DNA of 64,000 nucleotides from Franzmannia qiaohouensis (GTDB lineage: Bacteria; Pseudomonadota; Gammaproteobacteria; Pseudomonadales; Halomonadaceae): assembly GCF_031451695.1 (NCBI RefSeq), contig NZ_JARWAM010000009.1, positions 1 to 64,000 on the forward strand, in the 5' to 3' direction. Under the pieces are notes generated by a model. The model had not been told where the DNA came from. It saw only the letters and a list, made by a program, of their open reading frames with translations, and made no database searches. Positions 1-8,594 of the stretch are shown here, piece after piece (the stretch's first letter is position 1; each line of letters opens with the position of its first letter). The position numbers were made by a program, and so were the translations under genes.

Positions 1-143
1 ACTGAGCAGCCATCAATCAGTTAATCCGTTGTGAGTTTCACTTGTCGCTTATCTTCCAATCTCGCATATCAACCATTTAATCCGGATACCCCATATTCTT
101 GCGGCTATACTGCCGGACACCCCATCACACAAGGAGCGATTCG

Positions 144-461
144 ATGAGCCAAGAGCAACTTCCCTCCGGCGCGGGCAAGGTCGCCGAGCAATACCCCGAG
201 GTGTGGAGCGCCTACGCGGAGTTGGGTAAAGCATGCGCCGAGGCCGGCCCCTTGGATGAGCGAACGCGCCGGCTGGTCAAGCTGGCACTCGCCGTGGGTG
301 CGCGCTCCGAGGGGGCGGTGCACTCCCATGCCCGCCGCGGCCTGGAGGAAGGCGAGTCCCCCGAGGCGCTGAAGCAGGTGGCCATGCTGGCCATTCCGAC
401 CCTGGGGCTGCCCGCAGGCGTGGCATCACTGACCTGGATAGAAGACCTCACCGAGGGCTGA
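144..461 (+). CDS. Carboxymuconolactone decarboxylase (AhpD-like) family protein
   Basis: A 105-residue, single-domain protein of the CMD/AhpD fold. I chose the ATG at 144 because AAGGAG lies 7 bases upstream (131-136); the frame stays open further upstream without a better site. The family includes gamma-carboxymuconolactone decarboxylases and peroxidase-like AhpD proteins that use a Cys pair plus His. Here the corresponding helix reads EGAVHSHARR, so the His is present but both catalytic cysteines are missing, and the only Cys lies in an earlier helix. The C-terminal half (LAIPTLGLPAGVASLTWIED) is typical of the small single-domain subfamily. It is convergent with the nitrate transporter cluster. 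A redox or decarboxylase activity cannot be assigned; family membership is fairly secure, function is not. Confidence 0.75.
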   Translation: MSQEQLPSGAGKVAEQYPEVWSAYAELGKACAEAGPLDERTRRLVKLALAVGARSEGAVHSHARRGLEEGESPEALKQVAMLAIPTLGLPAGVASLTWIEDLTEG

Positions 462-470
462 TTTCCCACC

Positions 471-490
471 GCCGGCAGTGCGCTGCCGGC
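471..490. terminator. Bidirectional hairpin between convergent genes
   Basis: Perfect 8-bp stem GCCGGCAG/CTGCCGGC with a TGCG tetraloop. It sits just after the CMD-family gene and before the end of the minus-strand transporter gene. The T-tract is poor on the plus strand, so efficiency is uncertain. Confidence 0.55.
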
Positions 491-551
491 TTGCATCCCC
501 TTACGTGTGAGATGAGCCCCCCCGGTGTTGCCCTGGGCGTTATGGCTCAGC

Positions 552-1835
552 TCAGACTTCCCGGATATTGGAATTGACCACCGTGGGTTGGTGATACGCG
601 TCGCGAGTAAAGATCGGCATGCGTCGCTCGGTCCACCACATCCAGATGATCGATACCAGGGTCACGCCGAAGCAGAGCATCCACACCGATGTGGCGACGC
701 CGGTGTAGTCGACCAGTGCGCCGAACATGATCGGTAGAAGGAAGCCACCGACACCGCCCGCCAGGCCGACAATGCCGGAGACCAGGCCAAGATTACGGTC
801 GAACTCGTCAGACAGGTACTTGAACACCGAGGCTTTGCCGATGCCCCAGGCGATGCCCACCACGAACAGCGCCAGCGTGAACAGCCAGATCGGAATGCCA
901 AAGCCGAACTCGATGGTGCCCTCGCCACCAGCGGCCTGCACCGCGTACTGGGTCTCCGGGTAGGACATGATGAACAGTGCGATCAGGCTGGCCCACATAC
1001 AGGCCCAGGTCACGGTGTGGGCGCCGAAGCGGTCCGAGAGCCAGCCGCCGAAGGCACGTACCACCCCGGACGGCAGCACGAAGATGGTGGCGATCAGCGC
1101 CGCCAGCTGGATGCCCATGCCGTACTCGTTCATGTAGTAACGGGTCAGCCACAGCGACACGCCCACATAGCCACCGAACACCACCGAGTAGTACTGGCAG
1201 TACTTCCATACCTTGGGGTCGCGCAGCACGGCAACCTGCTCGCTCAGCGAGGGGCGGTCGGGGTTGCGGTGCGCCGGATCGGAAAAGGTGAAGAACCAGA
1301 AGAGGACGGCGGTAATGAGCATGATCGCCGCATAGATATTGGGCACTGCCTGCCAGCCGAGCAAGATGATCACCGTCGGGGCAATGTACTTGGTCACGGC
1401 GGCCCCGGCGTTGCCAGCGCCGAAGATCCCCATGGCGAGCCCCTGGCGGTCGCGATCAAACCACTTGGCGGTGTAGGTGATGCCAACCGAGAAGCCACTG
1501 CCGGCCAACCCGACCACGGCGCCAAGCAGGATCAGCTGCCAGAACTGGGTCGCGAACTGCACCGCCCAGATGGCCGGTACCGTAGCCAGCATCAGTGCCA
1601 TGAATACCGGCCGTCCGCCGATACGGTCAGTCAAGGCTCCCAGAGGCAGGCGCATCAGTGCGCCAGTCAGGATGGGCACCGATGTCAGCAGCCCGAACTG
1701 GGTGCCGTTGAGGTCGAGCTCTTCGGCGATAGGTACGCCGATCTCGCCGAACATGGTCCACACCATGAAGCACATGGTGAAGGCGAAGGTATTGGCGGTG
1801 AGAACCGAGTATTGCTTGAAGCGTACAGTTGCCAT
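552..1835 (-). CDS. NarK-family nitrate/nitrite MFS transporter (copy 1, distal)
   Basis: About 427 residues with 12 predicted membrane helices, major facilitator superfamily, nitrate/nitrite porter type. The start at 1835 is preferred over an upstream ATG because an AGGGGG ribosome site lies just before it. Both family hallmarks are visible: the glycine-rich nitrate signature in helix 5 (GIFGAGNAGAAVTKY) and a second one in helix 11 (SGIVGLAGGVGGFLLP). The helix 2 arginine (GALMRLP) and helix 8 arginine (VVRAFGGWLSDR) that coordinate nitrate in E. coli NarK are conserved. It is the last gene of the minus-strand nitrate cluster, 57 bp after the next transporter. It probably moves nitrate in or exchanges it for nitrite; the exact mode cannot be read from sequence. 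Confidence 0.85.
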   Translation of the reverse strand: MATVRFKQYSVLTANTFAFTMCFMVWTMFGEIGVPIAEELDLNGTQFGLLTSVPILTGALMRLPLGALTDRIGGRPVFMALMLATVPAIWAVQFATQFWQLILLGAVVGLAGSGFSVGITYTAKWFDRDRQGLAMGIFGAGNAGAAVTKYIAPTVIILLGWQAVPNIYAAIMLITAVLFWFFTFSDPAHRNPDRPSLSEQVAVLRDPKVWKYCQYYSVVFGGYVGVSLWLTRYYMNEYGMGIQLAALIATIFVLPSGVVRAFGGWLSDRFGAHTVTWACMWASLIALFIMSYPETQYAVQAAGGEGTIEFGFGIPIWLFTLALFVVGIAWGIGKASVFKYLSDEFDRNLGLVSGIVGLAGGVGGFLLPIMFGALVDYTGVATSVWMLCFGVTLVSIIWMWWTERRMPIFTRDAYHQPTVVNSNIREV

Positions 1836-1892
1836 GCTGCCCCCTGCTAGCGATGCCGGTGACCGGCCAGAGCCGGCCATCGGGGCGAGGTG

Positions 1893-3398
1893 TTACGGTG
1901 AGGCTCTGCCTTCGGCCTTGAGCTGCTCCTGCTCGGCGATCATCCGGTCCACGGAAGAAATGTGGTACTCCTCGGCGAAGGCGTTCTCTGGCTCCTTGAG
2001 CCAGATGAAGCAGACCAGCCAGCTGAAGAAGGCGCCCGTCGCCAAGATATAGAAGAACTGGGTCGGGGTGACGAAGGTGAAGATGGTCAGATAGACCACC
2101 GCCCCCACGTTGCCGTAGGCCCCGGCCATGCCGGAAATCTGGCCGGTGATACGGCGTTTGATCGATGGGATGATGCCGAAGGTGGCTCCCTCGGAGCCTT
2201 GCACGAAAAAGGAGGTGAAGATGGTGATAGCGATCGCCACGATCAGTGGCCAGCTAGCATTCATCATCGCCATCAGGGTGAAACCGATGCCGATGCCGAA
2301 CATGTAGCTGAGCATCACGAAGCGGCGATTGCCCATGCGGTCCGAAACGGCCCCTCCCATCGGACGCGCCACCAGGTTGACGAAGGCAAACGAGGCTGCG
2401 ATCAGGCCTGCGGCGGCGGCGGACAGTCCCCAGGTCTGCTCGAAGAACATCGGCAGCATGGAGATCACCGCGAGTTCGGCGCCGAAGTTGGCGAAGTAGG
2501 TGGTGTTTAGTGCCGCCACGCTATTGAAGTGGTACTTGTCGTCATCCGGTACCCCCTTCTTCAGGATCGGCACGTTGACGCGGATGATCTGTACCACCTG
2601 GTAGACGACCACGGCGAGGATGGCCAGGTAGGCGAAGACGGCGGTGGTGGTGGACATGAAGCCCATGTCCTGGATACGCCATACCAGGATGGCCAAGCAG
2701 CCCACCAGTGGGATGGTCCACAGGATCAGCTTGATCATGTCGGCCCAGGTGCTCACCTCCATGGCCAGCGCCTTGCGGGTCTTGCGGTGTGAAGTGGCAT
2801 CTGGACCATCGCTGATGGCGAACCAGTAATAGATGCCGTAGGCAGCCATCACCAAGGCGCTTTGCGCGATCGCCCAGCGCCAGCCCTCGTCGCCGCCGTA
2901 CCAGACGAGGGCGATGGTGGGCAGGGTCATGGCAGCGGCGGCAGAGCCGAAGTTGCCCCAGCCGGCGTAGAAGCCCTCGGCGAAACCGATATGCTTGGGC
3001 TTGAACCACAGCGCGGTCATGTGGATACCGACCACGAAGCTGGCGCCGATAGAGCTCAGTACCAGGCGCGCGACCAGCAGCTGGGTCATGGTATTGCCGA
3101 ATGCGAAGGCCAGGGCGGGCACCGCCATCGTCACCATCAGGATGGAGAAGACTCGACGGGGCCCGAAGCGGTCAAGAGCCATGCCGACGATGATCCGTGC
3201 CGGAATGGTCAGGGCCACGTTGGCGATGGCGAAGAGGCGGATATGGTCCTGGGTCAGCCAGTCAATGTCGCGCAGCATGCTGGTGGCCAGCGGCGCCATG
3301 TTGAACCAGACGTAAAAGGTGATGAAGAAGGCGATCCAGGTCAGGTGCAGGGCCTTGATCTCCGGGGAACGTACCTTGAACAGGTCGGCGACTTTCAT
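1893..3398 (-). CDS. NarK-family nitrate transporter (copy 2, NarK1/NrtA-like)
   Basis: 501 residues with 12 membrane helices. The helix 2 region reads LTIPARIIVGMALDRFGPRR, the arrangement of the NarK1/NrtA branch (nitrate:proton symporters), in which the essential Arg follows the proline. The helix 8 Arg is in NLVARPMGGAVSDRMG. Nitrate signatures are visible at FYAGWGNFGSAAAAM and GAYGNVGAVVYL. A longer central loop (around DGPDATSHRKTRKA) and a charged C-terminal tail ending in EQEQLKAEGRASP are typical of this branch. The start at 3398 has AGGATG upstream. It lies between the universal stress gene and transporter copy 1, all on the same strand. Its likely role is nitrate uptake to start respiration, by analogy with NarK1. 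Confidence 0.87.
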   Translation of the reverse strand: MKVADLFKVRSPEIKALHLTWIAFFITFYVWFNMAPLATSMLRDIDWLTQDHIRLFAIANVALTIPARIIVGMALDRFGPRRVFSILMVTMAVPALAFAFGNTMTQLLVARLVLSSIGASFVVGIHMTALWFKPKHIGFAEGFYAGWGNFGSAAAAMTLPTIALVWYGGDEGWRWAIAQSALVMAAYGIYYWFAISDGPDATSHRKTRKALAMEVSTWADMIKLILWTIPLVGCLAILVWRIQDMGFMSTTTAVFAYLAILAVVVYQVVQIIRVNVPILKKGVPDDDKYHFNSVAALNTTYFANFGAELAVISMLPMFFEQTWGLSAAAAGLIAASFAFVNLVARPMGGAVSDRMGNRRFVMLSYMFGIGIGFTLMAMMNASWPLIVAIAITIFTSFFVQGSEGATFGIIPSIKRRITGQISGMAGAYGNVGAVVYLTIFTFVTPTQFFYILATGAFFSWLVCFIWLKEPENAFAEEYHISSVDRMIAEQEQLKAEGRASP

Positions 3399-3456
3399 GG
3401 TGAAATCATCCTATTAAAGAAGGACGTGATGACGGTGGCTAATCGATGCGTCCGTC

Positions 3457-3915
3457 TCATGGGCTCGGGAAGATCAGCAGCGGGACCTCGACGCGTCTGG
3501 CCAGGAAAGAGCTGACGCTGCCGAAGGTCATGTAGTCGAGCTCATCGACGAAGTAGCTCAGCGATTGCGCGATAATGCCCCCGTCGGGCTTCTGGCTGTG
3601 GCGAGCTATCACCAGCAGGTCGGGCTGGAGCCTGCGAGTCGCATGAAGCAGCTGCTTGCGGGCGTCACCCTCCGCCATGTGGGTCTGCACGGCGAAGCCC
3701 TCGCTCTCGGCGAATGTCTTCGCTTCTGCCAAGGCTGCGTGCAATTCCTCGACCTCCTCCTGGAAGAGATCCTCATTGGCGTCGGTGGAGTGCCGGGGGT
3801 TCTCGGCAACGGCAACAAGCATCAGCGTCGGGACATTGCAGCGGAACATCTCCACGGCCTGGGCCAAGGCGAGCTTGGCGTTACGCGAGCCGTCATAGGC
3901 GAGCATGATCTTCAT
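3457..3915 (-). CDS. Universal stress protein (UspA family)
   Basis: 152 residues, a single Usp domain covering the whole protein. The N-terminal strand MKIMLAYDGS carries the first nucleotide-binding Asp. The C-terminal part (FGSVSSFLARRVEVPLLIFPSP) matches the end of the ATP-binding fold, but the preceding Gly-rich loop is stretched (ARHSQKPDGGIIAQ) and does not fit the strict G-x2-G-x9-G-S/T pattern, so ATP binding is uncertain. AAGGTG lies 5 bases before the start. It is embedded between two nitrate transporter genes on the same strand, suggesting co-expression in anaerobic energy stress. Usp genes near anaerobic respiration genes are known in pseudomonads; a specific role here is inference. 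Confidence 0.85.
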   Translation of the reverse strand: MKIMLAYDGSRNAKLALAQAVEMFRCNVPTLMLVAVAENPRHSTDANEDLFQEEVEELHAALAEAKTFAESEGFAVQTHMAEGDARKQLLHATRRLQPDLLVIARHSQKPDGGIIAQSLSYFVDELDYMTFGSVSSFLARRVEVPLLIFPSP

Positions 3916-3979
3916 GGTGCACCTTGCGTGTGTAGGGGGGAGGCGACCTAGGCGGCCGCCTTGCCGAATGCAGGAATTG

Positions 3980-5575
3980 TCATGGGTTCTTCACGTAGGC
4001 GTTCTTGCGCAGGTAGAACCACCAGTTGATCACCAGGCAAATCGCATAGAAGGCTGCGAATCCGTACATGGCAACCTCGGGGGATCCCGCCCGAATCTGG
4101 TTGCCGATCATCACCGGCGCGATAAAGGAGCCGTAGCCCGCTACTGCAGCCGTCCAGCCCAGCACCGGTCCCTTTTTCTGGGCATCGAAGATGAAGCCGA
4201 TGCTGCGGAAGGTGGAGCCATTGCCGATACCGCTGGCGGTAAACAGGACGATGAACAGCAGCATGAATATCCAGAAATACGGGTTGGGGTCGGCGGCGTT
4301 ATAGGCCAGCATCATCACGTAACCGGCTGCGATAGCGGCGACGACCATGACGATGGTGATGACCTGTGTGACAAATGAGCCGCCCAGCTTGTCCGAGACC
4401 CAGCCGCCGATGGGGCGAACCAGGGCGCCAATAAAGGGGCCGATCCAGGACCAGGTCAGCGCGCTGGGGGCATCGGGGTTGGCGACGCGAGTCACACTGC
4501 CATCTGCGGCAACCTCGACCATGCTGCCGAAGATGATAGTGATAGAGAGCGGTAGCGCCGCTGAGAAGCCGATGAAGGATCCGAAGGTTAGGATATAGAG
4601 CAGGGTCATCGACCAGGTATGCTTGTCCCTGAAGATGGCGAACTGCTTCTGAATATTTGGCTTGATATCCTCGCCGGGCAAGAGTCGCAGCATGACGAGT
4701 GTCAGCACAACGGTTAGCGGAAGCGCAAGCCACATGTTGAGCCATTCAAGTGCCATTAGACCAAGCACGGTGGCCAGTATTCCGACGCTATAGAGGCCGA
4801 GGATCTTTCCAAAAGCCTGCAAGGGAGTGCCCGGGTTTGGAGTAATGGGGCGCAGATTATTCATGCCGAACCAGCCAGCGAATGCCAGTGGAATCAGGAA
4901 CAGTAGCCATACGAATCCGGCATTCTGGATCCAGGTATCGGTGCCTGCTTCTATGCGACCGATCAGGGTGCCGCTTGAACTCTCAAGCGCCAGGGGGGCG
5001 CCGGCAATAGCGCCGAAGAGGCCCACTGTCATCACCAGCGGTACTAGAATCTGCATGGTAGTGACCCCGAAATTGCCGAGGCCTGCATTCATGCCAAGGG
5101 CGTAGCCCTGCTGGCTCTTCGGATAGAAGCTTGAGATGTTGCTCATCGAACAGGCGAAGTTGCCGCCACCGATTCCGGAGAGCAGGGCCATTGCCTGGAA
5201 TATCCAGAAGGGCGTTTCTGGGTTCATCAAGGCGATGCCGGTTCCCAGGGCGGGGATCATCAATAGTGCGGTGGTCAGGAAGATCGTGTTGCGCCCACCG
5301 GCGATACGGATCATGAACGAGGCCGGAATGCGCAGAGTGGCACCGGCGAGGCCGGCAGTAGCGGTCAGAGTGAACAACTGGTCGGTGGTGAAGGGAAAGC
5401 CAAGATTTTGCATCTGGGTGGTGATCATGCCCCACATCATCCAGACAGCGAACCCCATCAGCAGGCTGGGAATGGAGATCCACAGGTTGCGGTTGGCGAC
5501 CCGTTTGCCCTCCCTTTCCCAGAACTCCTGGTTCTCGACATCCCAGTGTTCGATGTCGGCATTCTTACTGGTCAT
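3980..5575 (-). CDS. narK: NarK/NarU-type nitrate:nitrite antiporter
   Basis: 531 residues, 12 membrane helices, closest by eye to E. coli NarK/NarU. The shared N-terminal cytoplasmic segment includes WDVENQEFWEREGKRVANRNLWIS. Nitrate-coordinating arginines are present in helix 2 (GATLRIPASF) and helix 8 (ALVRPIGGWVSDK). Nitrate signatures are GMNAGLGNFGVTTMQ and AVAGYGSFIAPVMIG. The start at 5575 was preferred over the longer open frame (to 5638) because AAGGGGG precedes it, and because an FNR-like box (5625-5638) falls inside the upstream extension. It is the first transporter after narL, with 276 bp of non-coding DNA ahead of it that carries FNR-like and NarL-like sites. It should take up nitrate and expel nitrite. 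Confidence 0.92.
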   Translation of the reverse strand: MTSKNADIEHWDVENQEFWEREGKRVANRNLWISIPSLLMGFAVWMMWGMITTQMQNLGFPFTTDQLFTLTATAGLAGATLRIPASFMIRIAGGRNTIFLTTALLMIPALGTGIALMNPETPFWIFQAMALLSGIGGGNFACSMSNISSFYPKSQQGYALGMNAGLGNFGVTTMQILVPLVMTVGLFGAIAGAPLALESSSGTLIGRIEAGTDTWIQNAGFVWLLFLIPLAFAGWFGMNNLRPITPNPGTPLQAFGKILGLYSVGILATVLGLMALEWLNMWLALPLTVVLTLVMLRLLPGEDIKPNIQKQFAIFRDKHTWSMTLLYILTFGSFIGFSAALPLSITIIFGSMVEVAADGSVTRVANPDAPSALTWSWIGPFIGALVRPIGGWVSDKLGGSFVTQVITIVMVVAAIAAGYVMMLAYNAADPNPYFWIFMLLFIVLFTASGIGNGSTFRSIGFIFDAQKKGPVLGWTAAVAGYGSFIAPVMIGNQIRAGSPEVAMYGFAAFYAICLVINWWFYLRKNAYVKNP

Positions 5576-5624
5576 GGCGTACCCCCTTGATGTACAGCGC
5601 AGCGATCGCAGTGCCAGATACCGG

Positions 5625-5638
5625 TTGACTGGTATCAA
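5625..5638 (-). promoter_or_regulatory. FNR/ANR-type binding site upstream of narK
   Basis: Read on the minus strand the sequence is TTGATACCAGTCAA, one base off the perfect TTGAT-N4-ATCAA dyad. Its centre is 56-57 bp from the narK start codon, which would allow a class II position near -41.5 and a short leader. The Crp/Fnr regulator encoded at 19632-20375 keeps the E-x2-S-R recognition pattern suited to this half-site. I could not pick a convincing -10 box. Confidence 0.7.
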
Positions 5639-5716
5639 GGCATGGAGCTTTGGGGGAAAGATACGCCTGTGTACGGGGGGGCGAAACGTGGCGAAAAGCG
5701 CCAGATTAGGGCGGGA

Positions 5717-5732
5717 TACCTCCAGGGAGGTA
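5717..5732. promoter_or_regulatory. NarL-type 7-2-7 palindrome upstream of narK
   Basis: TACCTCCAGGGAGGTA is a perfect 16-bp palindrome, two TACCTCC heptamers facing each other over 2 bp. This is the 7-2-7 layout that phosphorylated NarL prefers (heptamer consensus TACYYMT; each half matches 6 of 7). It lies about 93 bp upstream of the FNR-like box. A further single half-site (GGAGGTA) is at 5824-5830. NarL itself is encoded next door. Confidence 0.65.
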
Positions 5733-5851
5733 GCAGGGGTTAATTGCCAGGTTTCTGTATTTAAAGAAGTTTCATTGTGATGTCATTAGCCGGGTGGGGC
5801 GCGGCGGCGCCCGGGGAATATTTGGAGGTATCCACACAGAACCGTCGGCGG

Positions 5852-6517
5852 CTAGCGGTCGATGCCTTCCTGTACCGCCCACACGGCTGCTTCCACGCGA
5901 GAGCGCAGGTTGAGCTTCTTGAGTAGATGCTTGACGTGGACCTTTACCGTGCCTTCGGTGATATCCAGCTTACGGGCGATCATCTTGTTGGAAAGGCCGC
6001 CAGCCAGCTCGCGCAGTATTTCGCGCTCGCGCTGGGTCAGGCTGTGTATATCCGGGGCGGCGGGCTGGTTGCGCTGGCTGCGCAGCGCCTCGGCGAGCAG
6101 GGCGGTGAGGCTCTCGCTGATGACCATGCGCCCCAGCGAGGCCTGGCGTAGCTGGCGAATCATCTCCTCGGGGTCCATGTCCTTTAGCAGGTAGCCGTCG
6201 GCGCCTGCCTGCAGGGCATCTACCACGTCCTCCTCCTGGTCGGAGACGGTGAACATCACGACCCTGCCGGCGAAGCCCCTCTCGCGGAGCTGCTTGAGTG
6301 TCTCGATGCCGTTCATGCCGGGCATGTTGAGGTCGAGCAGCACCATATCGGGATCGAGCTCCAACGCCAGGCGGATGCCTGCTTCGGGCTCGCCGGCCTC
6401 TCCGCTCAACGTCATGTCATCCTCCAGCTCGAGCAGCTGGGAGACGCCGCGGCGCAGCAGCGGATGGTCGTCGATGATCAGGATGCTGGCGGGGGTGTTG
6501 GGGGTCTTGGCTGTCAT
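5852..6517 (-). CDS. narL: Nitrate/nitrite response regulator NarL
   Basis: 221 residues: a receiver domain (about 10-130) and a LuxR-type helix-turn-helix (about 152-215). The acidic pocket D16-D17 and the phospho-acceptor D62 (MVLLDLNMPGMNG) are present. The output domain reads LTQREREILRELAGG...KMIARKLDITEGTVKVHVKHLL, typical NarL/FixJ. It starts 6 bp after the end of narX, so the pair is co-transcribed and probably translationally linked. Phosphorylated by NarX, it should bind TACYYMT heptamers such as those upstream of narK, in the narX/transporter divergent region and upstream of narG, activating respiratory genes when nitrate is present. Confidence 0.93.
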   Translation of the reverse strand: MTAKTPNTPASILIIDDHPLLRRGVSQLLELEDDMTLSGEAGEPEAGIRLALELDPDMVLLDLNMPGMNGIETLKQLRERGFAGRVVMFTVSDQEEDVVDALQAGADGYLLKDMDPEEMIRQLRQASLGRMVISESLTALLAEALRSQRNQPAAPDIHSLTQREREILRELAGGLSNKMIARKLDITEGTVKVHVKHLLKKLNLRSRVEAAVWAVQEGIDR

Positions 6518-6523
6518 CCTGGT

Positions 6524-8461
6524 TTATTCCCTGTTCCCATGGTCATCGGTGGTGGGGGTGTCGACCTGTGGGTCGAGCGTCGTGGTGGGGGACGGCGTTT
6601 CCACGGCGTGCTGGCTTATGAGTCTTGCTGTCTGCGGAGTGAAGATCAGCGTAACGCGTGTGCCGCCTTCGGGGCGGTTGCACAGGGTCAACTGGCCTCC
6701 GAGGGTCTCGGCCCGGTCGCGCATGATCACCAGCCCGTAGTGCATGGGCGGCGAGCTGTCGTCCTCGAGGCCTACGCCGTCGTCCTCGATGACCACATGT
6801 AGCTGGGCGGTCCGGAAGGCAACGGATACGGCCGCACTGTGGGCGTTGGCGTGCTTGACCACGTTGGCCAACGACTCACGCACGATCTGCAGTACGTGGA
6901 TCTCTTCATTGGGATTGAGCAGGTGTGGCGGCAGGTCGACGTCCAGTGCAATGGGGCTTTCCAGCCGCTCGCTGAATTCTGCAACCGTCTGGCGAAGCGC
7001 ACCGTTTAGACCTGGGCCCTCGAGCTTTAGACGGAAGGTGGTGAGCAGCTCGCGCAGCTGGCGATAGGCGCTGTCCAGCCCGGTACGAAGTTCACCAAAT
7101 ACTTCCCCCTGGGTCGCTTGGGGCACGCCCTTGGCCTGCATGCGCTCTAGTCTTGCGACTTGCATCTTCAGGTATGAGAGCGACTGGGCCAGGGAGTCGT
7201 GGAGTTCCCGAGCGATGATAGTGCGCTCGTTCATCAGGGTGACCTGTTGCTGCTCCTCGATACGCCGCTGCAGATATACCGCAGTGGCCAGCTGGTCGGC
7301 TAAGGCGTTGAGTAGACGCCTGACGTTGTCGGGCAGCGCGATGTCCTTCGGGTACCACACCTCCAAGGTGCCGAGCATCAAGTCCCCCACGCTGACCGGC
7401 AGCAACAGGCATTCGCCAGCCTCGGTCTGCTGGAGGGAGAGGGGCTGGGGGTCGATCAGGCAGGCATGACAGTCATAGTCGCGACAGTACTCGGGGCGGC
7501 GTGCCGAGTGGGTGGCGAGTATCGGGATCTGGCGGTCGTCGTAGGGATCGTTGAGGGACAGGCGGATGGGGCCGATCTCCAGCAGCTGCTCCAAGCGCCG
7601 CAGCATGGGCGCAGCACTGGCACAGAGGTCATTGCCACCACCGTAGAGGGCGCGGCTGCCGTCGTGCATCACCTGCATGGCGCGGTTGCTGCGCTCCAAC
7701 TCGGCCTGCTTGCGCGATACCCGCTCCTCGAGCTCGGCATAGCTGGTACCGAGCTCCTCGGCCATGGTGTCGAAGGTGCGTCCCAGCAGGGCCAGCTCGT
7801 CGTTACCGGAGAGTTTCGTGCGGTGACCGAAATTGCGGTGAGCGGCTTCCCGAGCCAGCACCACCAGGTGGCGGAGCGGCATCACCAGGTTGTGGCGGAT
7901 ATCGTAGAGAGAGATCACCACCACCACGGCGATCAGCGCCAGGAAGATGATCTGCAGGACGCTGAGCAGCTGAATCTTGGATTCGCTGTTCTGCTCCAGC
8001 AGAGTGACCATGACGTCGATTTCGGCGACCAGGTCATCAAGGGTCTCGCGCAGGGCGTCGGAATCCACGCCTCTCCCGTCGGTGGCCTGGGCTACCTGAG
8101 GGGCAAGATCCTGTTCCCAGCGTGCTTGGATCAAACGGTGCTGGCGCTGCAGCGAATGGTCCTGAGCCTGGGGCATGGCGCCGGTGAGTTCGGCGCTGAC
8201 CAGGCGCTGCTCGAAGCGCTCGGCCAGTTCGCTCACCCTGCCGCGTTCCCCAGCGCCGGGCTGCTGCTCGTAGCGCTGCAGGGCGCTGACGATCTGGTAG
8301 GTGTTCATGCGCAGCGAGCCGGCCATGTTGATGGCAGCGGCGTCACCGCGGCTGTGGGCAGCCACGATCATGGTGACCACGATGCTGATCAGCGCCATGG
8401 CGCTGATGGCCAGTAGCGAGGCGATGATCCGGGCCACCAGGGAGTGTCGCAGGAGTTTCAT
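6524..8461 (-). CDS. narX: Nitrate/nitrite sensor histidine kinase NarX
   Basis: 645 residues. Order: transmembrane helix 1 (about 9-33), periplasmic sensor with the nitrate-binding P-box (RGDAAAINMAGSLRMNTYQ, about 38-56), transmembrane helix 2 (about 165-187), HAMP linker, a central module with clustered cysteines (C326, C331, C334 in EYCRDYDCHAC), dimerisation/phospho-acceptor helix with H421 (ARELHDSLAQSL, HisKA_3 type), N box (NVVKHANAH) and G box (EDDGVGL). This matches the NarX/NarQ architecture end to end. A Thr-rich tail of about 30 residues follows the ATPase domain. It is the first gene of the minus-strand cluster and divergent from a NarK-like gene. It senses periplasmic nitrate and phosphorylates NarL. 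Confidence 0.93.
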   Translation of the reverse strand: MKLLRHSLVARIIASLLAISAMALISIVVTMIVAAHSRGDAAAINMAGSLRMNTYQIVSALQRYEQQPGAGERGRVSELAERFEQRLVSAELTGAMPQAQDHSLQRQHRLIQARWEQDLAPQVAQATDGRGVDSDALRETLDDLVAEIDVMVTLLEQNSESKIQLLSVLQIIFLALIAVVVVISLYDIRHNLVMPLRHLVVLAREAAHRNFGHRTKLSGNDELALLGRTFDTMAEELGTSYAELEERVSRKQAELERSNRAMQVMHDGSRALYGGGNDLCASAAPMLRRLEQLLEIGPIRLSLNDPYDDRQIPILATHSARRPEYCRDYDCHACLIDPQPLSLQQTEAGECLLLPVSVGDLMLGTLEVWYPKDIALPDNVRRLLNALADQLATAVYLQRRIEEQQQVTLMNERTIIARELHDSLAQSLSYLKMQVARLERMQAKGVPQATQGEVFGELRTGLDSAYRQLRELLTTFRLKLEGPGLNGALRQTVAEFSERLESPIALDVDLPPHLLNPNEEIHVLQIVRESLANVVKHANAHSAAVSVAFRTAQLHVVIEDDGVGLEDDSSPPMHYGLVIMRDRAETLGGQLTLCNRPEGGTRVTLIFTPQTARLISQHAVETPSPTTTLDPQVDTPTTDDHGNRE

Positions 8462-8494
8462 TGCGCCTCATGATAGTTGGGCCTGGGCCCAGTC

Positions 8495-8526
8495 TACTAC
8501 CCCATTGGGGTAAAGCGCATACCTCT
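8495..8526. promoter_or_regulatory. Cluster of NarL heptamer-like sites between narX and a divergent transporter gene
   Basis: The 133-bp divergent region holds an inverted pair of TACCCCA heptamers one base apart (8498-8512, a 15-bp near-palindrome), followed by a heptamer that fits the TACYYMT consensus exactly, TACCTCT (8520-8526). Autoregulation of narXL and control of the facing gene by NarL are the natural reading. No FNR-type box was found in this interval. Confidence 0.5.
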
Positions 8527-8594
8527 TATGCTCCTTTGACCTCGGGGGGCGCGCTCCCGAGACTTTCGCGAGGCCCACACCGATTCCTGACCCC

